From positions 72,675,141 to 72,739,140 of the forward strand of contig NC_045428.1 of NCBI RefSeq assembly GCF_902635505.1: a stretch of DNA of 64,000 bases. The letters are read 5' to 3'. Both the position numbers and the translations under genes were made by a program. The DNA is from Sarcophilus harrisii (lineage: Eukaryota; Chordata; Mammalia; Dasyuromorphia; Dasyuridae). This document shows, piece after piece, positions 47,671-58,745 of the stretch. Under the pieces are notes generated by a model. The model saw only the letters and a list, made by a program, of their open reading frames with translations, ran no database searches and had not been told where the DNA came from. Every line of letters begins with the position of its first letter. Position 1 is the first letter of the stretch.

Positions 47671-48509
47671 ATCTTGCTTTTTTTATTGGTTCACTAAATG
47701 ATTCTGGAAAACCTAGATTAATTCAATCTGTTTCCACTAATTCAAGAGTTAAGTAAATTTAGTCATTGCAGTTTAACTATTTTATAGAAGGTAGGAATAA
47801 AACATAGTTGGGAAGGTACTAATGCCTATAGCCAATCTACCACAGCAATACCAACTTCAGAGCTGCTTTTACTCTAGTTATACTGACCTTTGGAATGCAC
47901 TGATCTTTCTAGCTGTGTTCCTTAGAGTATGAGATGGGGAGGAATCCATTTTACCCTTGAATTCAAGTAAGATAAAATTGTTTTTGAAAATGAATTTTTA
48001 CTGAGCAAATAAAGACAACAAACAAATGATAGAAATGAAACAATAGTTTATAGAATGAATATTCCTTAGTCTAACTTTAAGATATAATCAAATATTGGTT
48101 TGGCTAAAACAGCTTATGAGGCACTGAAGTCCACAAATTCTTCCCCTGTATGAGTTGGATATGAGAGAATGAATGCTAAGTAGAGATTCTTAAAACTTTA
48201 GCAAAAATAAAATTGTAGTCAAATTATTTCTAGATAGGTCAATTCCTCTATACCTTACTCCATTCCCACTCTATATCCAGTTTTCCCTAATCTATACTAA
48301 CCATTTTTATCCCATAGCCACTTAACTTCAGCACACCCCCTAAATTCCCTCATTGTGCTTCATAGATTTTAGCCCCCTCAGCAATTCTATAGTTTTATTA
48401 TACATCTTTGGAGTTAAGAATATGCTTTATTCCAGACCCATTTTTCTTTGCTTCTTGCATCTGCTGAATATATTTATGAGCTGGTTACTAAAGGTAGTTT
48501 CATGATATC

Positions 48510-48705
48510 ATAGATTCATGATAGACATAGATTCAAATACTAGCTCTGATTCCCATAAATTACAACTTTGAGCACGACTTAAATTCTGAGTCCCAGTTTT
48601 CAAAAGTAAGATAATTCTTGCCCAAACTACTTCTCAAAGCAGTTATGAGGATCATATGAAATACGTCAAACATTCTGTAAACAAAGTGTAACATAGATAT
48701 GAACT
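48510..48705 (+). mobile_element. MIR-type SINE
   Basis: agattcaaatactagctctg, a diverged core, then gaggatcatatgaaatacgt and caaacattctgtaaacaaag, the long MIR tail. Confidence 0.55.
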
Positions 48706-50030
48706 TTTTCCTTTAAATTTCTTCTAATTTTCCATAAAGATAATTCTCTTCACTTACCATTCCAACCTACAATTTGGAAATACTCTTGAGTGATGATGCC
48801 ATCTAGAAAAAGGGAAAAGAAAAAATATTTCCTTAGACTTTTGGACTGAATCACAATCACATCAAGCTCGGGCTGTATAAAAGATTTCACCTTCTCTTAC
48901 TCTTTTTCCCACTCCCAAGTTCTTGATTCCTAGCTGAGAGGTGCTTCAGTTTCTCACCTCATTTTCACAGCACTAATAAGGACAGATTCCAAACCCAGAG
49001 ACTTTGTCAGCTTAAAAGATGAATCTCACCAGAATAATAGATGCTTTCCATATGATGGAGCCAGCCATGACATGTTAGCATACAAAATTTCCAACAAGGG
49101 AAGAGGAAAAGCATTCTCATTCACACAGTGGCACTGGGAAAATAGATACCTATGGAACTTGTTTTGCTATTGTTTTTTTACCAACTCAAGAGAAAGAAGC
49201 CATAGGAACATTTTATTTGCAAAGTTAACTGTTAAATTTTCCTAATCATTATCTCAGTGGATTTTTCATTTTATGGGGATCTGTTTTCTTTGTGGTATAA
49301 ATTTTCTTATCCCTTGGTGCCTTTGAATAGGGATCATCTGTTAAGCTCATTGCACACAATTTCTCTAAGGGTGCATATAGTCTTGAGACTCTTCTTCTTA
49401 AATATTTCCATAAATAAAATAATCATCTTTAAAAAAATGAACATTTCTCAGTGGGATATTTTCTTCTTCAGTCACTGAAATCAACCACTACTCTGTGGTA
49501 ACAAAAATATGAGCAGTCAGCCTCTTAAAATAACTCTACCATAACTATAATTGGAGTTGATTGTGAAAATCCACTTGATTCCAAACTTTAACACATGACT
49601 GAAAAGATTACATCTGTTTTATATTATTATAAAGCCTATTTTCCTCCCATTTACACATTTGAAAAATGAAGGTATTAGTTTTTTTACTTAGTTTTCAAGA
49701 TTATGCCGATATAGTAAGTGGTTTGAACCTAGGTTTTATTTCCATAAATAAAACCTCCATGTTTATAGGAGTGCCATATCCTTAAAGCATTTACCATAAG
49801 ATAATGTACTTGCTAGAAAGACTAGGGACTGATATGAAAGTAAACATACATTTACTTTCACTAAAAGTTTTCTGATTTGTGTGAGCCAATGTACCCTTAA
49901 GAGGATATATAACAACTATGGTGAGTTGTTAAATTTCAATTAAAAAATCAAAAGGAGCATTTAGAAGTGGAAGTAACTGTTGGCAGAACTGAGTTGGTCC
50001 AACCAATTCTGCATTATCAATTTAAATGAA
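48706..50030. other. Intergenic, nothing recognised
   Basis: AT-rich, no assigned repeat or gene. The 73-residue ORF at 49257-49478 has no recognisable product. Confidence 0.4.
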
Positions 50031-50034
50031 GTTA

Positions 50035-50335
50035 TTCAAGAAAAGACTAAATTGTTTTTATACCCTTTGATCCATTGATTCCCCCTACTAGATAAATATA
50101 CCCAAGGAGGTCAAGGCAAAAAAAGTCCAATTCTCTTTTTGTGATAGCAAAGAACTGGAGACAGTGAGTGCCCATCAAGTATAATGAAATCTTGTCATTC
50201 ATAAAGAATTGGCAAATGTGATGAATTCAGATAAAAACATGGGAAGATCTATATGAATAAAAATGAAATAAGTAGAAACAGGAGAATGCAATAACTACAC
50301 TATAAATATACATATTCCTTTGAACACTCTGAGAA
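50035..50335 (+). mobile_element. L1 3' fragment
   Basis: Follows the L1 end-of-ORF2 pattern: taccctttgatccattgatt, ttgtgatagcaaagaactgg, gtgagtgcccatcaagtata, then agtagaaacaggagaatgca. Diverged. Confidence 0.65.
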
Positions 50336-50899
50336 AGCCAGGCTCCAAGTCACTTTCAATACTTCCTTTAAAAGGAAGGTTGATGAAAAATACCTCTTCT
50401 CAGGAAGGAGTGGAAACTTAAAGGTAGAGTATTATATCCATTAAGGTATGGTCATTATTTCAAGTGTTTTTGCTTAACTGTTCTTTATTAAAAGAAAAGG
50501 TTAAATCTCCAGGGGTATTGCTTCCAGAAATGACTGCAGTATTAAAACAGTGGCATCTATGAAACATAATATCCTCCAGAATTTAAAAAGAAAATTCTTT
50601 TTAAAGTATGGCTAAGTGATAGTTTACAAAATGATACAAAGAATTTTATTCACTATACCTTCCTCTGTATATTCTGAGGTATTAGTAAAAATAACATTTC
50701 CATTTTCACAAGAAATGCAAGTGAACATAAGCCCTTCTCATTTCAATTTTTAAAATAATAAACCCATTAGGAAAATGAGCCATAAGGATGATGACAAAAA
50801 GTGTATAACCACAATAGAATTATCCCCTTGTCCCCTTATATTCACAATCACTAATTCTTCCTTTCCTGCTTGAAAAAGTGATGTAATTCAAGCAATAAC

Positions 50900-52650
50900 C
50901 TTAAGAGCAGAGGGAATGTGTACTTCCAGCTTATCAAGGCTGCTTAAACCAGAAGCAAGTTCACCCAGCTCCCACAAATCCATTAGCATAGCCTTGAAGT
51001 TCTTATCAGATCAAATAACATCAAGAAATCCAATGAGAAATTATAATCACTTCTTCCACCCTGATTTCACAAGAGATTGGCCAAAAGTGAAGCCTGAAAG
51101 CAATAGGAATGGTACCTGGCACCAACATATAGTAAATAGCCTCCCAGCTATAACTGGGGACTGCCAAGAAAACGTATGAAAAGGATTTGTTTCCTGGGTA
51201 GCAAGAGTAAAGAGCTGCTTCAAAGAAAAAAAGTTCTATGATGATCAGGAAGCCCTGGAATATGGGGATAAATGGGAGTAACAAGTATCAACCAGTGCAT
51301 AGCATAGTGAAGAGGTACAACGCGAACATCCTAAGCCCAAAGACCAAGTTTGCTAGCATCTGTTCCAAGCACTCTGAACCTCAAATATCTAGAGGGACCC
51401 AACCCTAAGAGAGTGGATGTCAGCACAAGAATTCAGGTGACCCAGGATGCAAAAGTGTAACAGGGCAGAGCTTGACCTTGGTGCAAAGCAATTCGAGAAT
51501 GGAATCTGGAGACATGAACTGGCATAAAAAATAATTGCAAATCTAAAACTACCACAAAAAAAAATATACAGATTAGAGACTCAAGGGGGAGAAAAATGTA
51601 TTTTCATCAAGAAGTATGTGTATGCTAGAAGCAGTGAAGCAAGAGCTAAAGCAAATATACAACTTAAAGAACTCTTAAGGAAAGAGAACAAATAACTTAG
51701 GATTGAAAGTGATCATTTATTTAATGGATTCTTTGAAATAAAATAACCCAAACAGAAATTAACGACTTTTCAATATATTTCTCAAGAAATAGTAGATCGA
51801 AACCAAGATTGAAAAAAAATAGAAACTATAAGATGATATTAAAAGACAGTTGACCTGGAAAATAAGTCAAGGAGAAAGAATTTAAGAATCATTGATGTCT
51901 TGAAAACCATTTAAAAAAAAAAACTGGATGCTATATTTTAAGAAATAAGTGAAAACTGTTCAGATCTATTAAAGTGAATCCACTGAAAGAAACCTCAAAA
52001 GAAAAAGTTCCAGGAATGTCATAGCCAAACCCATAGTTCTCCCAGGAGGTCAAAGAAATGCTGTAAGCATCCATTAAGCAATTCAGTTAGCAAAGAATAA
52101 TGTTTACACAAATGTCAAATTCTATATTAAATGAGAGATCTTGGAGTACAATAACCCAAAAGGCAAAAGAGATAACTTACCTTGAGAAGTCTGATTTAAT
52201 CCTATAGGGGAAAAGTGGATTTTAAATAGAATACTTTGAAACATGTCTGATAAGACCAGAGCTGAGTAGAAACTTTTGATAATAGAAACAGAAGTCCAAA
52301 GAAATTAAGAAAGGTGAGTGTACTTGAGCAATTTGAATAAGCTATATTCTAATTGGGAGAGAAAAATCTAGTCTTCATAAGCTTAATGTCTTCAAATAGT
52401 ACTGAAGTTCAATAAATAAAGATCCTGAAAGGGGATTTTGCTTTGAGAGTTTGAAGAAGATGGAAAAGAAGCAAGGATAAAAGGAATATATGTACAGAAA
52501 GGAAGTGAGTGTAATATACTGTTTCTCATAAATAGGCTATGTGAGAAGAATTATACAAAGGATATAGTGGAGCCAATGGGCTAAGATGAACCTCTTTTTT
52601 TGAAATGGACAAAGTTGAATATATACATTTACACAAAGAATCTGGTGTAG
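50900..52650 (+). mobile_element. HAL1/L1 ORF1-type LINE
   Basis: A-rich L1-like coding strand. The block aaagttccaggaatgtcata, then gccaaacccatagttctccc, aggtcaaagaaatgctgtaa and agcaattcagttagcaaaga is typical of the HAL1 (half-L1) ORF1 region. No ORF2 is seen. The 87-residue ORF at 50916-51179 is a remnant of this element or its leader. Confidence 0.55.
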
Positions 52651-52819
52651 AAATAGATCAAATTCAACACAAGTAAAATGAGAGGATGTGGGGGATGAGG
52701 TGGCTGCCCCCCACCTACTCCCCCTGCAATTGTTGCATCATCACTGGTCTCACTGGAACCTGAGGCTGACTCTTAAGTTCTGGATCACATGGGGCTCCCT
52801 TGCTGGGGAGGAGTCAAGG

Positions 52820-53200
52820 AAGTTTTTTGCCTCTTAGACAATTGAGGAAGGGCTGAATAAATTTTGATATATGAATGTAATGTAACATTATGGTATAAGA
52901 AATTGTAAAATTTCAAAGAATCTTGGATTGTATGAACTGATTGAAAGTGAAATGAGCAGATATAGAACAATTTATACAAGGACAGCAACTTATAAAGAAC
53001 ATTTTGAAAGATTTAATTATCAACTGTATCCAGAGGACCTATGATGAATCATGTTACCCACCACCTGACAAGATGTAATAGACACAAGGTACAGTAAAAC
53101 ATTTATGGCCATGACAATTGTGTGGATTAATTTTAATATATTTTATTGCAGAGAGGATAGGGTTAGTTGGTTAGTTGGGACAAGAAGGTGAGGGTAAGAA
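52820..53200 (+). mobile_element. L1/HAL1 3' segment
   Basis: gaggaagggctgaataaatt, tgatatatgaatgtaatgta, gtgaaatgagcagatataga, then acaatttatacaaggacagc: the L1 3' pattern in sense orientation, perhaps the continuation of the element before it. Confidence 0.6.
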
Positions 53201-53239
53201 GGAAAATTAAGAGTGATACCAAAAAAACATTGAACCTAT

Positions 53240-54110
53240 TTTTTCATGCATAGAAAATAGCCTTTTATTTTCAAAATACATGTAAAGGTAGTTTTAAACA
53301 TTCACCCTTACAAAACCTTTCTCCCTTTCTCCCCCCCCCCCCCATCCCCTTTCCCTAGAGGAGTAATCCAATATAGGTTAAACATGTGCAATTCTTCTAA
53401 ACACATTTCTACTTTTATCATGCTGCACAAGGAAAAAAAATCAGAAAAAAAAAAAGTAAGCAAAAATACAATTTGTGTTCCACATTCATTCCCTGTAGTC
53501 CTCATTCTGGATACAGATGGCTCTCTCCATCACAAGTCTATTGGAACTGGCCTGAATCATCTCATCATTGAATAAAACCAAGTCTGCCACAGTTGATCAT
53601 CACATAATCTTGTTGCTGTGTACAGTGTTTTTTTCTACTCACTTCATATAAATCTCTTCAGGATGATCATTTCTTAAATAATATCCCATAATACATATCA
53701 AACTTACTCAGCTATTCTGCAACTGAAAGGCAAATACAACAAAATATTTTTGTACATGTGGGTCTTTTTCCTTTTTTTATGATCTCTTTGGGATACAGAA
53801 CCAGTAGAGACACTGCTGGATCAAAAGGGATGCACAGTTTGATAGCCTTTTGAACATAGTTCCAAATTACTTTCCAGAATGATTGGATCAGTTCACAACT
53901 CCACCAACAAGGTGTTTTCCCATGTCCCCTCCATTTATCTTTCCTGTCATGTTTGCTAATCTGATAGGTATGTAATAGTACAGAGTTGTTTTAATTTGCG
54001 TTTCTCTAATCAGTGATTTAGAGCATTTTTTTCATATGAATAAGAAATGGCTTTAATTTTGCCTGAAAAATTGTCCTTATTCTTTGACCAGTTATCAATT
54101 AAAGAATAGC
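53240..54110 (-). mobile_element. L1 3' end, antisense
   Basis: Reverse L1 sequence from its 3' tail (left) through ccctagaggagtaatccaat, tgggatacagaaccagtaga, cactgctggatcaaaaggga and ggatcagttcacaactccac to tgattaactggtc-like sequence at the right. Includes a C14 run at 53331-53344. Related to 19795-20610 but more diverged. Confidence 0.8.
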
Positions 54111-54419
54111 ATGTAGAGAAGTTCAGAAGAAGGCACAAACAGAACAGCTTAACATGTAGAATTAGTTATGTAAAAAATTAAGTGGTTTAAAGTAGATATT
54201 TCATTTTTTCATAGGAATCCTATTTTTATGTATGACTGAATACAAAAATACCCTTTGGGTTTTTTTTTTTTAATTCTGGGGTGTTCAAGTTTAGAATTAA
54301 AGTATTTTTAAGAACATGACCAGATATTTCAGGAAGAGCCTTATAATCCATTAGCAAGGAGAGAAAGTATCCCCCCCAACTAAGGGTCTGTTAGGTTAAT
54401 GAATTAAATTACAACACCT

Positions 54420-54710
54420 GGCTATATTACTCCTTCAACCTTCTATTATGCCTTATATTCTAGCCAAATTAACAACTCTTTGTTATGTCATAGCCTTTGT
54501 TTACATTGCTCTTTGCGACTAAAATGTTCTCCATTTGTTGAATTCTTACACATTTTTTAGAGCCCAGCTCTAATGCCAAATCTTCCATGAAACCTTCCAT
54601 GACCTTCCTCCTTGAACATCATAAAGCATTTCCCCCCCTCTCTAATGCACTTACATAGTAATATGAATTGTACCTCTAATACATAACTTACTAGGCTAAG
54701 TCAAGGAGGA
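54420..54710 (+). mobile_element. L2-like LINE fragment
   Basis: acaactctttgttatgtcat, tagagcccagctctaatgcc and tccatgaaaccttccatgac resemble the L2 region just before its tail. Assignment tentative. Confidence 0.4.
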
Positions 54711-55420
54711 TTTCCAGGTCATATGAGCAATAAGATGGGATATTAAATATTTAATGCTCACAACTTCTCAAACCTCTTTAAAACAGAAATCATGACCAAA
54801 GATAAAATTACTTCATCTGTGTCTCTGGTCTAGGGTATGTGGAATCCAAAAGAATAATTTTAAATACTCTTATCTATAAACTAATGCTCACTGACCCCTT
54901 CCCCATTACCTACAAGACTGCATTAGCAAACTTAAGGACCCAATAACAAGCTTGTGATAAAACCCACTTCTCTCCATCTTCCCATTGTCCTGGAGTCCCC
55001 AATCTCCAGTCTGTGGAAATTTGTCTGAGCCCTTATGGAGCAAACAGCAAAACCGTTAGTTGGAGAATGCAATCCCAAAGCATCAATATGGCATCTTTCT
55101 GCCAGTGCCAAACCAGAGAGCTAAGGAACAGGAAACAGGATAGAACACCATTTATGGATTAGGGAAGATAGGGAGAGACATTACTCCTCTAAGCCCTATT
55201 CTGTCCACCCATAAATCACTTGGAGCGGAGACCTAGTGTGGGAGTTGCCCACATGATATGCTCAGTGTGAGAGAAAATTTAAGATGCTTTGAGATCCAGA
55301 TCCCAAGGAAACCACCTATCTGAGGGAACAAAGTGATAGGGAAAAACAGGGAGGGAAAAAGTAGGCAGATAAGTCAACAGTAACAACAGAAAAAAAAAAA
55401 AAAAAAAGGACCCCAAGATA
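54711..55420 (+). other. Possible L1 5' region or unassigned repeat
   Basis: GC content rises, with short purine-rich repeats and a 19-base A run at about 55389-55407 before the L1 ORF1-like part. Could be the 5' UTR of the L1 that follows; not provable here. Confidence 0.3.
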
Positions 55421-56576
55421 TATAGTAAACATAGTTTAAGTATCTATGAATAAATACTGGGAAAGAAAGGAAATTTATTCAAAACTAGATGAAAGAGGAC
55501 CCCATAGAATGGGAGAACATGGAACCATAACATGCTACTTCTAAGTGGTTCAAAAGAAAAGTGAGAATTACAATGTAACAAACAATGTATGGCATGCACA
55601 GCAAAAATAATAAAATATAATCTATAATGACAAGTTTCAGCAAAAAAAAAAAAAAACTATATCAGAAGTGCAAATATACAGAAGTGAAAGACAATCTAAG
55701 AAGCAAAAAATATTTTAAAATGCTCACTAAGCAAAAATTACTGATCTCAAAGACAGGGTGCATAGAAATAACTTAAAGACCATAGGTCTCCCTGAAGAAT
55801 AGGACAGGACAAAAATCCTTAACACTTTGATGCAGGAAATAATGGATGAGAATTGCCCAGAATTTCTGAACATTGAAAATGAAATACCAAATGAAAGAAT
55901 TCAAAAATCATCTTTAATAACTATGTAAAAGAAAATTATGATGATGTAACAATGTACCAAAAACAATCCTTAGGAGGAAAATATCCTTATAGTCATGCAT
56001 TAACAAAATAGAAAAAGAGAAGATTGTTTTTAACATTAAATTATCATTAAAAAAAAATCAACAAACCTAAAACAGAAGAAAGATTAAAAATTAGAAGGAA
56101 AATAGATAAATTAGAAACAAAAACAATAAAATAGTAAATAAGCCTAAAACTGGCTCTTGGAAAAAGCTAATAAAATTGATAAACCTTTAGCTAATCTACT
56201 TAAAAATGAAAGCAGAAAATCTAATCAAAATAGCAAGTGGCTCAAGGTGAAATCATATCAAATCCCAAAGAAATAAAAAGAATAATCATAGAATTGTGTA
56301 CCACTATATGCTAACAGCACTGAGAATACAAAATAAAGGAATACATTCAAAAATATGAAATGTCCACCCCTTCAGAAGATTTAATACAGCTTTTAAATAG
56401 CCTAACCTCAGAAAAAGAAGTAGATCTGGCTGCAAAGAAACAGCCAAAGAAAATAATCCTGGACCAACTCACAAGAGAAATCTATCAAACTTTGAAAGAA
56501 CAATTAGTAACCATATTTCACAAGTTATTCTCAAAAACAGACTCTACCAGGTTTTCTTCCTGAGACAAATATAGTC

Positions 56577-56577
56577 C

Positions 56578-56617
<40 letters not shown>

Positions 56618-56761
56618 ACTTTTTATTGACAGAACCCATGCCAGGGTAATTTTTTACAACATTATCCCTTGCACTCACTTCTGTTCCGATTTTTCCCCTT
56701 TTTCCCTCCACTCCCTCCCCTAGATGGAAAGCAGTCCTATATATGTTAAATATGTCGCAGT
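56577..56761 (-). mobile_element. L1 3' end insertion with (AAT)n tail and 14-bp target duplication
   Basis: The reverse strand is the L1 3' terminus (ccatgccagggtaatttttt, cattatcccttgcactcact, cttctgttccgatttttccc), with its tail expanded to about 13 ATT/AAT units at 56578-56616. Flanked by agacaaatatagtc at 56563-56576 and 56762-56775, identical. Same subfamily as 1-52. Confidence 0.92.
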
Positions 56762-57413
56762 AGACAAATATAGTCTTAATATGATGAAGTGAGATTTACA
56801 CCAGGAATGCAAGATAGTTCAAAATTAGGAAAGCATTCAGCATAATCACATTTAAAAACTAACATATGATTATCCAAATAGATGAAGAAAATGCTTTTGA
56901 AAAAGTACAATGTTATTTTATGTTTAAAAATAACAAAAACAAACACAAAGTATAGGCTTAGAGGCACTTTTTTAAAATAAAAAAGCATCTAAAACCAAAA
57001 GCAAGTGTTATATGTAATGGGTATACATTAGCATTTTTTCCAATAAGTACAATAATGAAACAAGATTACCTACTCTTTCCACTATTATAATTCTAGAAAT
57101 AAGACAAAAAAAAAAAAAAAAAGGAATTGAATAAAGAGAGGTAAAGAGGAAATAAAACAATCCCTGTTTGCTTATGATATGATGGTTTACTGGGAAAACC
57201 CCAGGGAATCAGCAAATATACTGAGACAATTAAGAGTTTCAGCAAAGTTGCAGACTCCATGATCCTCAAAAGTCAACAGCATTTCTATATAATTAAAACA
57301 AAATCCAATGAGTAATAATAAAAAAGAAAATCCCATTCTAAATAGCTACAAATATATATGTAATATCTTGGGATCAATCCCCTAAAGCATATCATTATAA
57401 AGAATTAAAGAAC

Positions 57414-57557
57414 TTGGAGCAGTTAGATGGTACAGTGGATAGAGCACCATCTCTGAAGTCTGGCCTCAGACACTTAACACTTCCTAGCTGTGTGACCTTG
57501 AGCAAGTCACTTAATCCCAATTGCCTCAGCCAAAAAAAAAAAAGAATCAAAGATCCT
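57414..57557 (+). mobile_element. Marsupial tRNA-derived SINE with 16-bp target duplication
   Basis: agatggtacagtggatagag, ctggcctcagacacttaaca, agctgtgtgaccttgagcaa, caattgcctcagcc, then an A-rich tail. Identical flanks taaagaattaaagaac at 57398-57413 and 57558-57573. A short internal deletion removes the aggacctgagttcaaatc part of the usual consensus. Confidence 0.93.
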
Positions 57558-57852
57558 TAAAGAATTAAAGAACAACCTACAAAACTGGAAGTATATTCAG
57601 TACTCATGTTTATGCCATACCAATATAATATAAATAACAATATTATCAAAATTAACTTCCACCTTTAATCCTATGTCAATCAAATTACCAAAAAGATATT
57701 TCAAAGAGCTTAATAAAAAAAATAAAATTCATTTGAAAAATCAAAAGCTATAGAATATCAAGGGAAATGACAAAAAGCAGGAACAAAGGAGGCATGGCAC
57801 TTATAGACCTCCAACTATATTAGAAAATTGTCATCAAAATCATCTGTTATTG

Positions 57853-58509
57853 AATGTTTGTAGCAGCCCTCTTTGTGGTGGCCAAACTGGAAACTGAGTG
57901 GATGCCCATCAATTAGAGAATGGCTGAATAAAATTGTGGTATATGAATATTATGGAATATTATTGTTCGGTAAGAAATGACTAACAGGATAATTTCAGAA
58001 AGGCCTGGAGAGACTTACATGAACTGATGCTGAGTGAAATGAGCAGGACCAGGAGATGATTGTACACTTCAACAACAATACTATATGATGATTAATTCTG
58101 ATGGACCTGGCCATCTTCAGTAATGAGATGAACTAAATCAGTTCCAATAGAGCAGGAATAATTGAACCAGCTACATGCAGTGAAAGAACTCTGGGAGACG
58201 ACTAAGAACCATTACATAGAATTTCCAGTGCCTCTATTTTTGTCTGCCTGCATTTTTGATTTCCTTCACAGACTAATTGTACACTATTTCAGAGACCAAT
58301 TCTTTTTGTGCAGCAAAATAACTGTTTGAACATGTATACTTATTTTGTATGTAAGTTATACTTTAACATATTTAACATGTATTGGTCAACTTGCCATCTG
58401 GGGGAGGGGATGGGGGGAAGGAGGAGAAAAATTGGAACAAAAGGTTTGACAATTGTCAATGCTATAAAATTACCCATGCATATAACTTCTAAATAAAAAA
58501 TTATTTTTA
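57853..58509 (+). mobile_element. L1 3' end insertion with 17-bp target duplication
   Basis: A 657-bp 5'-truncated L1: ggatgcccatcaattagaga, acatgaactgatgctgagtg, ttgatttccttcacagacta, aacttgccatctgggggagg, aattacccatgcatataact, then an A-rich tail. Identical flanks aaaatcatctgttattg at 57836-57852 and 58510-58526. Closely related to 62051-62650. Confidence 0.95.
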
Positions 58510-58745
58510 AAAATCATCTGTTATTGTTTAAAAAGTATAGACCGACCAGTGGAACGTACTAGACAAAGGAGATTCAGAAATAATAATGTAATAACTCAAG
58601 TGTTTGATAAAGGGGCTTATATAAGTTGCCTAGAGATAAATTCTCTGATTAAAAAAAAAAAACTGCTGGGAAAACTGGAAAATATTCTGCAGAAATTAGC
58701 ATAGACTATGGGATAGTATACCTCTCAGATCTGTGGAGACTGCAT

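Larger units (their letters stand above)
55425..58745 (+). mobile_element. Old L1, host to three later insertions
   Basis: ORF1-type sequence (LKDRVHRNNLKTIGLPEE at about 55748, ENCPEFLNIENE at about 55850) leads into ORF2-type sequence (aaaactggctcttggaaaaa at about 56146; gatgaagaaaatgcttttga at about 56881; ggcacttatagacctccaac at about 57795). It resumes at 58527 with agaccgaccagtggaac and gctgggaaaactggaaaata. Many stops. Interrupted by inserts at 56577-56761, 57414-57557 and 57853-58509, each with direct target duplications. Confidence 0.8.

Noticed and set aside
56578-56616. Short tandem units as a CRISPR array
   Set aside because: Plain trinucleotide microsatellite in a mammalian L1 tail; no spacers and the wrong kind of genome.
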